Below, piece by piece: positions 1 to 7,707 of a stretch of 64,000 bases of DNA (its first letter is position 1; each line of letters opens with the position of its first letter). The position numbers were made by a program, and so were the translations under genes. The notes under the pieces are model-generated. The model was not told the origin of the DNA. It ran no database searches and saw only the letters and a list, made by a program, of their open reading frames with translations. Source of the DNA: Leisingera sp. ANG59 (GTDB lineage: Bacteria > Pseudomonadota > Alphaproteobacteria > Rhodobacterales > Rhodobacteraceae); contig NZ_WLCM01000004.1 of the NCBI RefSeq assembly GCF_013317235.1, positions 293,849 to 357,848 on the forward strand. The letters are read 5' to 3'.

Positions 1-1497
1 GTCAGAGGCCTGGCTGATCTCGGCAGCGCCGTTGCGGATGCTGCCGGAGGCCTCGATCACCTGCTGCACGGTGGTGCTGAGGTTGCTGACGGTGCTGTTG
101 AAGTTCTGCCGCAGCTGCTCGTATTCCTCCGGGAAGGCAGAGCTGATCGGCTGCGAGAAGTCGCCATCGGCGAGCTGCATCAGGCCGGCGCTCAGGCTTT
201 CGACCACCTGCTGCTGCTGGCGCTGCATCTCGGCGCGTTCTTCCTCGGCGGCGCGGGCCAGCTTCAGGTCGTCCTGCATGGAGACCAGCGTCTTGCCGAT
301 CTTGCCGATCTCGTCGCCGCGGTTGGCGGCCTCGACCTCGGTCTCCAGGTCGCCGGAGGAAACCGCCTCCATGTCGGCGCAGATCCGGTCGATCGGCTTG
401 GTGATCGACCGCGCGAACAGCCAGCCGAAGAAGGACACCAGGGCGGCGCAGGCGAGGGAGATCAGGATCATGATCCGCTGCTGGACGCCGGCTGGAGCAA
501 GAACCTCCGCCCGGTCAAGTTCCGCGACCAAGCCCCACTGCACATTACGGAAGCTGACTGGTGAGGACACTGCTGTGACTTCACGACCGCCATCCTTGGT
601 GATGAAGGGATAGAAGGTCGCCGCTGTGTTAGCCTCCGTGCCTCTTGGCGCGGCCGAGGGAGATACAAGGGCACCTTGGATATGAGGCAGTGCCGGCAAG
701 TCTTCCAGCAGTCCATGGCCGCCTTCGAGGCGTGATGGAGTGCGAGCCTTGAGGTCTTGCCCGGCAAGGTACATGTCAAGCGTTTGCAGATCGCCTTTGA
801 AGCTGGAGGTAATTGCAGCGATTTCGTCGATCGCAACCTGCAGCGCGAAAATGCCTATGTAGCGTCCCCCGCTGTCCAAAATACGGGTTGCCGCGAAGGC
901 TGCAGGGGCGTTTGCACTGGGAGCATAGGAGGCGATGTCGGAGAAGTATACGTGTTCCTTCTCTCCCTCCGAAGCCAGGCGGAAGGCCTGGGCCAGACCG
1001 GTCTCCGCGTAAGGCCCGGTTTTGAGGCTGGTAGCGTAGTCTGCCTCTTTGGCGACAGAGAAGATCACGTCGCCCTCCGGGCTGATCAGGAAGATGTCGT
1101 AAAACCCTAGGCGCTCCATCATTTTTTCGAAGGCCGGGTGATTGCGTTCGAAATGGATGTCATAGGGCGATGCGGCAGAGGCAAACATCGACAGGTTCTC
1201 TACGTTTTCTTGGCCGCTGCCGCCACGGCTGTCCCATGTAATGCCCATGTCTTTCATCGCCTTGGCGGTGGAAGGGACAGAAGAGACCGTCAAGACTGCG
1301 GCTTCTATCGACTTTAGATATGCTTCCAGCGCTGCTTCCCGGTCGCGGACAAGGGATTGCAGGACAACCTCCGCGTTATGAACAACGCTACGGCGGAAAT
1401 AGTTGCTGCTGAAAGCAATGAGAGCGATTGTTACCGTTAGCGCAGTGCCGACGATCAGCAGGGGCAGTTTGTGTGCCAATTTCAGATTGCGGATCAT
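1..1497 (-). CDS. Methyl-accepting chemotaxis protein, 3' end cut by window edge
   Basis: Translating the minus strand from ATG at 1495-1497 gives 499 residues that run off the left edge. An N-terminal transmembrane segment (about residues 8-30) is followed by a periplasmic, dCache-like sensor region. A second transmembrane segment lies near residues 338-358, and then a HAMP region containing the typical DRICADMEAVSSGDL pattern. The start of a coiled-coil signalling domain with SNLSTTVQQVIEASGSI follows, where the window ends. A GGAGG ribosome site sits about 10 bases before the ATG. The role is transmembrane chemosensing feeding CheA/CheW; the ligand is unknown. The methyl-acceptor hairpin tip lies outside the window, so the family call rests on the sensor, HAMP and early signalling region. 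Confidence 0.9.
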   Translation of the reverse strand, partial: MIRNLKLAHKLPLLIVGTALTVTIALIAFSSNYFRRSVVHNAEVVLQSLVRDREAALEAYLKSIEAAVLTVSSVPSTAKAMKDMGITWDSRGGSGQENVENLSMFASAASPYDIHFERNHPAFEKMMERLGFYDIFLISPEGDVIFSVAKEADYATSLKTGPYAETGLAQAFRLASEGEKEHVYFSDIASYAPSANAPAAFAATRILDSGGRYIGIFALQVAIDEIAAITSSFKGDLQTLDMYLAGQDLKARTPSRLEGGHGLLEDLPALPHIQGALVSPSAAPRGTEANTAATFYPFITKDGGREVTAVSSPVSFRNVQWGLVAELDRAEVLAPAGVQQRIMILISLACAALVSFFGWLFARSITKPIDRICADMEAVSSGDLETEVEAANRGDEIGKIGKTLVSMQDDLKLARAAEEERAEMQRQQQQVVESLSAGLMQLADGDFSQPISSAFPEEYEQLRQNFNSTVSNLSTTVQQVIEASGSIRNGAAEISQASD

Positions 1498-2075
1498 TTT
1501 GAACTTAATACCTCCGGCAGGCGTCCGCCGCTCAGATGATGCGGACGAAGAACAGGAATATTGCCTGATACAACGTCAGATTGATTTTTGTTCCGTTAAT
1601 ACGGGATAGAAGGGATAAAAAATATCACAATGATTGTATTTTCCAGACGGCCTGCCCTCCCTAGACAGTCATTGGCTGAGCCCGCGTTATGGATTTGATC
1701 TGATCAGAAAGCGCAGGACTGGTTAACGGCCGAAGGCAAGTGCTCGGCGGGAAGGGGCGGTGGCGTTGCGCTTTTGCCGCCGGGGTGACTTCGAATCGCG
1801 GCAAACAGGGGCGTCCCTGGCTGGACTTGGCACTTTATTTGCTTCCGAATTTTCTTTTTTTGTTAACAGGTTGGAAAAAACATTAACGTTTTGTTTACTT
1901 TTTCTGGCCAAGCGGCAGGCTTTTTTGCCATGGTTAAGCATCAATAACCGGGGGGTTAGGGAATTGTTAACGCTGCCGCATTCTGTCCACCTTTTGGTCT
2001 CAGCCCGGCTACTTTGGGTCTCATTCCAGCCGCACGCCTGAATGACGATGCCGATGTGGGAAGCTGGAGTGGGTT
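1498..2075. other. Intergenic region, 578 bp, AT-rich core
   Basis: This gap lies between the divergently transcribed chemoreceptor and the trypsin-like protease. Bases 1840-1975 are clearly AT-rich against the GC-rich surroundings and hold several TTAA words, one of which forms a near-consensus CtrA-type site (listed separately). A 93-codon open frame at 1760-2041 has no ribosome site and no recognisable protein features, so I do not call it a gene. Confidence 0.5.
1956..1970. promoter_or_regulatory. Possible CtrA-type box (TTAG-N7-TTAA)
   Basis: The site reads TTAG, seven bases, TTAA, one mismatch from the TTAA-N7-TTAA consensus of the alphaproteobacterial regulator CtrA. It lies about 105 bp upstream of the protease start and 460 bp upstream of the chemoreceptor start. 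A weaker match starts at 1934. In an AT-rich stretch such matches can arise by chance, so this is tentative. Confidence 0.25.
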
Positions 2076-2789
2076 ATGAGACTGACTATTGCTGCAATTG
2101 CGGCATGCCTGTCCCTGGGCATGCCCATAGGCGTGGCTGCGGATGAGCCGCTTGCTCGCGCCGAATCGATACAGGGGCTGGAGGCCGTCGGACGGCTGAA
2201 CATCGCCAACAAGAGCATGTGCACCGGGGCGCTGGTGGCACCCAATCTGGTGCTGACTGCCGCGCATTGCCTGTACGATCCCAGGACAGGCGCCAGGGTT
2301 GATCCGCAGAGCATCTGGTTTGAGGCCGGCCTGTCCGGGCGCCGGGCTGTTGCGCTGCGGCAAGTGGCGAAGGCTGTTGTGCATCCGCAATATCAGTACC
2401 ACCCGTCCGGTACTCATCAAATCGGCAGCGACCTGGCGGTTCTGAGGCTGGACCGGCCGATCAGCAGCCAACAGATAGCACCGCTGGCCATGGATTGGGG
2501 GGCTGCGCGGGGCGATACCCTGGACGTGCTGTCCTATACGCAGCATCACGCGACACGGCCCAGGCTAAAACGCTCCTGCAGCGTTCTCGCCCGCAAAAGC
2601 CGTACTTTGGTGATGTCCTGCCTGGTGGATTTCGGTGCCTCGGGATCGCCGGTGCTGGAACTGAGCCCGGGCCAAGCGCCGCGGCTTGTTTCGGTGATTT
2701 CGGCCAAGGCTGCCATAGGCAGCCGCCGGGTGTCGATCGGCACCGCTCTGGATTCGACGCTCAGCGACCTGATCCGCCGGGCGGGCTGA
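2076..2789 (+). CDS. Secreted trypsin-like serine protease (paralogue 1)
   Basis: The 237-residue protein has a Sec signal peptide (residues 1-22, ending VAA) and a chymotrypsin-fold (S1 family) core. The catalytic triad is visible: H64 in LTAAHC, D119 in GSDLAVL, and S189 in FGASGSPV. The serine motif departs from the usual GDSGGP, with Ala before the nucleophile and Ser after it. Cys49/Cys65 would form the usual disulfide beside the histidine. The protein probably acts in the periplasm or outside the cell; its substrate is unknown. It stands alone between a chemoreceptor and the convergent secretion operon. Two paralogues lie in tandem at 56316-57937. It lacks their C-terminal tail. Confidence 0.88.
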   Translation: MRLTIAAIAACLSLGMPIGVAADEPLARAESIQGLEAVGRLNIANKSMCTGALVAPNLVLTAAHCLYDPRTGARVDPQSIWFEAGLSGRRAVALRQVAKAVVHPQYQYHPSGTHQIGSDLAVLRLDRPISSQQIAPLAMDWGAARGDTLDVLSYTQHHATRPRLKRSCSVLARKSRTLVMSCLVDFGASGSPVLELSPGQAPRLVSVISAKAAIGSRRVSIGTALDSTLSDLIRRAG

Positions 2790-2852
2790 CCCGCTGCTTC
2801 CCGGTTGCGAATTCCGAGGGGGTGTTCCAAACTGGAGCGGCCTCTTGTTTCA

Positions 2853-4031
2853 TCAGGGCTCGCGCAGCGCCTCGCGGGATTTGTAGAGCGGTTTCAGCAA
2901 GTATTGCAGCACAGTCTTGGCACCGGTCTGAAGTTCAGCCGCGGCCCGCATGCCGGGGCGGATCTCGATCGACTGCTGGCGTTCGGTGAAACCGGATTTG
3001 TCGACCCGCACCGTTACCCGGTAGTAGGGCTCGGCGCGCGGGTTGCGCTCATCTTCGAATGTATCGGCCGAGACGAAATCCACCTTGCCGCGCAGCGAGC
3101 CGTAGATGGTATAGTCATAGGCCGAGAGCTTAATGGTGGCGTCCTGGCCAGGCTGCACGCTGGCGATGTCTTCCGGCTTCACCCGCGCCTCGACAAATAG
3201 TTCCTCACCCAGCGGGATGATTTCCAGGATCTCCTCACCCGGGCGGATGACGCCGCCGATCGTGGTGACCGCTAGGCTATTGACGATCCCCGCCATGGGC
3301 GAAGTGATGATGGTGCGGTTCAGCTGATCCACGGCCAGCCTCTGCTCCTGCCGCAGGGTGGTTATCTCCCGCAGCGTCTGGGCGTATTCTTCGGCTTGTT
3401 CCAGCTCCGCCTGGGTGCCGATTTCGGTGTATTTGGCGCGCGCATCGGTGGCCGCCTTGCGGGCCTTGTTCACCTCGATCAGCGCCACGATCTTCTGCTT
3501 GTAGAGCTTCTCCATATTCGCCAGTTCGGCGTTCAGCTGATCCATGATCTGCCGGGCGCTGTCGCGACGGCTGGCAAAGTCTGTCTGCCGCGCGGTCAGC
3601 AGGCCGCGTTCAGAGGCCAGAATACCGGCGGAACGCTGTGCCAGCATATCCGGCACAATGAATTCAAATGCGCCTTTCATTTGCGCCTCCAGCCGGTGGC
3701 GCCTGATCTCCAGCGCGTCGATCTGGTTTTGCAGCTCATCGGCAGCGGTGCGGAACTTGGTGTCCTGCAGCTTGGCCAGCACCTGGCCCGCAGTCACGAT
3801 GTCACCCTGGCGCACATGCAGCTCCGCGAGGATACCGCCCTCCAGGTTCTGCACGATCTGCGCGCGGGAGGAGGAGACCACCTGACCCTCGCCGCGTACG
3901 ATCTCGTCGATGGAGGCAAAGGCGGCCCAGATAAGAAAGGTCAGCACCACGGCGAGAACCAGATAGATGATGCGGCTGGCGCTGCGCGGTGTCTGGGCAT
4001 CGCCGTAAGGGTCGTTCAGCGCCGTGCTCAT
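2853..4031 (-). CDS. HlyD/LapC-type type I secretion periplasmic adaptor
   Basis: This 392-residue membrane fusion protein has a short cytosolic N terminus and one transmembrane helix (about residues 20-40). A biotinyl-lipoyl half-motif follows (QNLEGGILAELHVRQGD), then a long alpha-helical hairpin, the second lipoyl half (SPMAGIVNSLAV) and a C-terminal beta-barrel typical of HlyD/LapC adaptors. It links the inner-membrane ABC exporter to the outer-membrane channel. Its start overlaps the stop of the ABC gene by 4 bp (ATGA), so it is the last gene of the adhesin-tolC-ABC-hlyD operon and is probably translationally coupled. Confidence 0.93.
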   Translation of the reverse strand: MSTALNDPYGDAQTPRSASRIIYLVLAVVLTFLIWAAFASIDEIVRGEGQVVSSSRAQIVQNLEGGILAELHVRQGDIVTAGQVLAKLQDTKFRTAADELQNQIDALEIRRHRLEAQMKGAFEFIVPDMLAQRSAGILASERGLLTARQTDFASRRDSARQIMDQLNAELANMEKLYKQKIVALIEVNKARKAATDARAKYTEIGTQAELEQAEEYAQTLREITTLRQEQRLAVDQLNRTIITSPMAGIVNSLAVTTIGGVIRPGEEILEIIPLGEELFVEARVKPEDIASVQPGQDATIKLSAYDYTIYGSLRGKVDFVSADTFEDERNPRAEPYYRVTVRVDKSGFTERQQSIEIRPGMRAAAELQTGAKTVLQYLLKPLYKSREALREP

Positions 4032-6358
4032 TTGCCTTCTCCTGCGGCCAGATGCGCCAGAACCTGGTCGCGCGGGCCGTCCACCACCATCCGGCCGGAC
4101 TGCAGGATCAGGGTGCGGTTGGTCAGTGACAGGATCGGCATCCGGTGGGTGGCGATCACCGCCGTGCGGCCCTCCAGCCAGTTTTCCAGGCGGCTGACCA
4201 GAGTGCGTTCCAGCGTCTGGTCCAGCGCCGCGGTGGGTTCATCCAGCAGCACGACAGAGGGGTTTTGCAGCCACAGCCGTGCCCAGCCGATCGACTGGCG
4301 CTGCCCAATCGACAGCCCGTGGCCGCCGTCGCTGATCTCCAGGTCCAGACCCTTGTGGTGGTTGCGGACATGGGCGCCGAGGCCGGCAAATTCCAGCGCC
4401 TCCATCAGCCGGTCGTCGTCGCGTTCCAGCTGGTTGAGGTTCAGGTTGTCGCGCAAGGAGCCGGCAAACAGCCGCACGTCCTGGCTGAGGTAGCCGATGT
4501 TCGCCCGCAGGTCGCGCGGGTCGATCTGCGCCATGTCGGTTCCGTCCAGCAGGATGCGGCCCCGGTCGGGGGCATAGAGGCCGGACAGCAGCTTAAGCAG
4601 GGTGGATTTACCAGAGCCGTTGACGCCCAGCACCGCAACCCGCTGGCCCGGAGTGACCGCCACCACCTGCACATCCAGTGTCGGTGCCGCGTCATCCTCA
4701 TAGCGGAACAGGATCTCGCGCAGCTCAAACCGGCCCTCGATCTTCTGGCGGCGCAGGTAGGTGCGTTCCTTCTCTTTTTCCTGCGGTGCCTGGGCGATTG
4801 CATCCAGCCCCTCCAATGCAGCCTTGACGTTGCTCCAGCGTGCCAGGGTTGCTGCGAACTGTGTCAGTGGTGCCAGCGTGCGGCTGGTCAGGATACCGGT
4901 TGCGATGATGGTGCCGACAGTGAATTCACCGGCAAACACCAGCAGTGTACCCAGCACTACCGCGGTAATATAGGTGGCCTGCTGTACCCCCTGAGACCAG
5001 TAGGTCAGGGCGCTGGACAGCTTGCGCTGCTCGGTTGCGGAATGCGACGACAACGTGTTCAGTTCATCCCACAGCCGCAGCACCCGCTCCTCGCCGCGCT
5101 GGGTCTTCACGGTGTCGAGCTCGGTCACCACCTCATGCAGCAGCCGCCCGGCTTTGGCATTCGCGCCTTGGGTCTGGCGGGTATAGGCGATCATCTTTTT
5201 CTGCATGAAATAGGCAGGCAGCAGCATCAGGATGCCGCCGGCAATGATCACCCAGACCACCGGCCCGGCGATGGAGGCAACAAGCAGCAGGAACACCGCG
5301 ATAAACGGGATATCGGCCAGCGTCGAAATCGTGGAAGAGGTAAAGAATTCCCGCACCGAGCCGAAGTCGCGCATCGCGGCAAACAGACCCGATGGCGGCA
5401 GCGGCTTCTTGTCAGAGCGCATGCCGATCAGGCGGCGCATCAGGTTGTGCTGCACCGACAGCTCGATTTGGCGTCCGGCCGCGTCAGTAAGCCGGGCGCG
5501 GGCCAGTTTCAGCATCGCTTCCAGTGCAATTGCCAGAAAGGCGCCGACGGCAAGCACCCACAAAGTGGCGTGCGATTGGTGCGGCACCACCCGGTCATAG
5601 ACCTGAAGGGAGAACAGCGCGACGGACACTGCCAGGATGTTTGCCACCAGCGAGCCCAGCATGATCTCTCCCACCTGACGGCGGTACTTGGGAAACTCGC
5701 TCCAAAACCAATGGCCCGGGTCTATTTGCGGCGTATGCTTGGCCGCCATCTGGCCGAGCGAAGGGCGGGCCGACAGCACGGTGCCGGTAAAATAAGGGCT
5801 GAACTCTTCCAGCGGCACTTCGGTGCGGTTTTCCGGACAGGAAGTGTCATAGATCGTCAGCCCATCATCGGCCTGGCTCAGCACCAGCACGCATTGGCCG
5901 CCGGACATGATCGCCAGCGCGGGCCAAAGGGTAGGGGCAAGCCGCTGCTTTTCGAGGATTTTGGGCAGCAGCCCGGTGGATTGCAGCGCCTTGGTCAGCG
6001 TGTGGAGGGACAGGTCCCCCGGCGTTTCCTTCCACAGGAAGGCTGCGACGTCGCTGACTGCCACCTCGCTGCCCTTCAGCGCGGCAAGGGTCGCAATCAG
6101 GCTGGCCCGGTGCTGGATGCGGGCTGCCGCCCCTTCCAGCAGCGAGCCGACTTCGGGCTGGGGATCCTGGGGCTTGGGCCGGTTGTTTGTCTTTGGCTTC
6201 AGCTTGGCACTGGGGCTGGGTGCCGGGGCAGGGGTGTTGGCCTGCTGCATCCTGCCTTGCGGTGCGGCCTGCGGGCCGGAAACAGGCACGGCCCGCAGCA
6301 CCGGCTTCATGCCGGCGGCGGGCATCGGGTGGGGCGGCTTTTGCGTGGTGTCGGTCAA
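4028..6358 (-). CDS. LapB-type type I secretion ABC transporter with C39-like domain
   Basis: The 776-residue protein starts with a Pro/Ala-rich cytosolic tail of about 75 residues. A C39-peptidase-like domain (about 80-210) follows, then a six-helix ABC transmembrane region (about 235-520) and a nucleotide-binding domain. Walker A GVNGSGKST lies near residue 575, the signature is LSIGQRQS (Ile for the usual Gly), Walker B is VVLLDEPTA near 700, and the H-loop is ATHR. The C39-like domain lacks the catalytic Cys-containing Q-loop motif. It is therefore probably a substrate-recognition domain, as in LapB/HlyB exporters, not a protease. The gene overlaps both neighbours by 4 bp. The cargo is presumably the adhesin encoded upstream. 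Confidence 0.93.
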   Translation of the reverse strand: MTDTTQKPPHPMPAAGMKPVLRAVPVSGPQAAPQGRMQQANTPAPAPSPSAKLKPKTNNRPKPQDPQPEVGSLLEGAAARIQHRASLIATLAALKGSEVAVSDVAAFLWKETPGDLSLHTLTKALQSTGLLPKILEKQRLAPTLWPALAIMSGGQCVLVLSQADDGLTIYDTSCPENRTEVPLEEFSPYFTGTVLSARPSLGQMAAKHTPQIDPGHWFWSEFPKYRRQVGEIMLGSLVANILAVSVALFSLQVYDRVVPHQSHATLWVLAVGAFLAIALEAMLKLARARLTDAAGRQIELSVQHNLMRRLIGMRSDKKPLPPSGLFAAMRDFGSVREFFTSSTISTLADIPFIAVFLLLVASIAGPVVWVIIAGGILMLLPAYFMQKKMIAYTRQTQGANAKAGRLLHEVVTELDTVKTQRGEERVLRLWDELNTLSSHSATEQRKLSSALTYWSQGVQQATYITAVVLGTLLVFAGEFTVGTIIATGILTSRTLAPLTQFAATLARWSNVKAALEGLDAIAQAPQEKEKERTYLRRQKIEGRFELREILFRYEDDAAPTLDVQVVAVTPGQRVAVLGVNGSGKSTLLKLLSGLYAPDRGRILLDGTDMAQIDPRDLRANIGYLSQDVRLFAGSLRDNLNLNQLERDDDRLMEALEFAGLGAHVRNHHKGLDLEISDGGHGLSIGQRQSIGWARLWLQNPSVVLLDEPTAALDQTLERTLVSRLENWLEGRTAVIATHRMPILSLTNRTLILQSGRMVVDGPRDQVLAHLAAGEGK

Positions 6359-7635
6359 ATCTTGTCCCCATCAGCCAGAAGCCCAAGGTCGCGTGCCAGT
6401 GCCAGCTGGATCAGCACCACCTCGTATTTTGCGTCGATATAGGCCTGCTCGCGGCGTACCAGTTCTTCATAGACCTGGATCACTTCCATTACCGGGCGCT
6501 GGCCTGCCTCGAATTGCTTCTGGAACAGTTCATATGTCTCGCGGCTGCGGCGCACCAGCGCGGCAGTCTCGCCCTCCTGCCGCTGGTAGGAGGCGATTTG
6601 CTGCATCTGGCGGCTGTAGGCGCGCCGCGCGGCTTCCTCTGCCTCGGCCACCTGACGCTGGGCGGCCACCTTGGAGGCTTCCAGAGCCTGGATCGCGGCA
6701 GGAGTGCCTAGCCCCAGCGGTTGCCCGGCGCCCAGAGTAATCCCGGCACCGGAGCCATCTGTGGTTACATTTCCAGCCGCAGAAATTTGCGGCAGCAACC
6801 CGGCGCGCCCGGATTTGGCCTGGGCAATGGTGCGCTCCGCTTCGGCGCCGGCCTTGAGCACTGACAGGAACTGCCCCTGTTCAGGCGGTGTGCCGATCGA
6901 CAGTTGCGAAGGTTTCTGGTCGAAACTCTGCCCCGTCATTGCCTGCAATTCGGCGCGTGCGGTGGCGGCAGCGTCCCGGGCAGTGGCGGTCGCAGTGCGG
7001 ATGCCGCTGATCTTGCTGTCCACCACGTTGAGGTCGGCGCGGTTGGAGACGCCACCATCGACCCGGCCCTGCACGATGCGGCGGAACTCTTGCATCCGGC
7101 GCAGTGCGCGGTCGCCATAGGCAGCCTTCTCATCGCCGCGCAGGGCAGCGGCATAAAGCCCGACGGCGGTTTCCACCCGGCTGTTCATGTCCTGAGACAG
7201 GCTTACGGCGGCGACCTCAACATCGGCGGCGGCAAACTCGCGCTCTGCCTTGCGGCGGCCGTTGTCGAACAGCACCTGCTCGATCAGCAGCCCGGCCACC
7301 AGATCGCCCAGGTCAGTCAGGCTGACAGAAGGCCCCAGCGTCGGAAACCAATTCTTGGACGCAGCCTCCGCCCGCAGCTTGGCGCTGACCAGTTCTGCCT
7401 CGGCTGCGCGGGAGGAGGCGGCAATGGCGGCTGCGGCCACCTGTCCGTAGGCGCTGTCCTCCGCCAGCAGCGAGCGGCGCTCCATCAGGGCGCTGATCAC
7501 TTCGGAGGTGGTCTCGCCCGTTTGTGTGAAATTGCTGTGCGGGCCGCTGGCTTCCGCATCGCCAAAGGGTGCCGGTGCGCAGGCCGAAAGGCTGCACATC
7601 GTTGCGATGGCGCAAAGAAAGCGTCCCGGTTGCAT
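6355..7635 (-). CDS. TolC/LapE-family outer-membrane channel with lipobox
   Basis: The 426-residue protein has two long outer-membrane-efflux coiled-coil halves (for example SRVETAVGLYAAALRGDEKA and ETYELFQKQFEAGQRPVMEV). They match TolC/LapE channels of type I secretion. Its N-terminal signal ends in LSAC (Cys19), a lipobox, so the mature protein is probably an outer-membrane lipoprotein as in NodT/OprM-type channels. It lies 72 bp after the adhesin gene and overlaps the ABC gene by 4 bp. Inferred role: the outer-membrane exit duct for the adhesin. Confidence 0.9.
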   Translation of the reverse strand: MQPGRFLCAIATMCSLSACAPAPFGDAEASGPHSNFTQTGETTSEVISALMERRSLLAEDSAYGQVAAAAIAASSRAAEAELVSAKLRAEAASKNWFPTLGPSVSLTDLGDLVAGLLIEQVLFDNGRRKAEREFAAADVEVAAVSLSQDMNSRVETAVGLYAAALRGDEKAAYGDRALRRMQEFRRIVQGRVDGGVSNRADLNVVDSKISGIRTATATARDAAATARAELQAMTGQSFDQKPSQLSIGTPPEQGQFLSVLKAGAEAERTIAQAKSGRAGLLPQISAAGNVTTDGSGAGITLGAGQPLGLGTPAAIQALEASKVAAQRQVAEAEEAARRAYSRQMQQIASYQRQEGETAALVRRSRETYELFQKQFEAGQRPVMEVIQVYEELVRREQAYIDAKYEVVLIQLALARDLGLLADGDKI

Positions 7636-7707
7636 CCTGCCCTTTGCCCTTTTGTTCCAGGCTTTTGATATTTTGGACCCGGCAGCAGAAGCCGCCAGGC
7701 CGGTAGA

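Noticed and set aside
1760-2041. 93-codon open frame in the first intergenic region
   Set aside because: It has no ribosome site, an unusual AT-rich composition and no recognisable protein features.
4145-6442. Long plus-strand open frame (765 codons) opposite the ABC exporter gene
   Set aside because: It is a GC-rich antisense shadow: low-complexity His/Gln/Arg-rich translation, no ribosome site, no domain. The minus-strand frame has Walker motifs.
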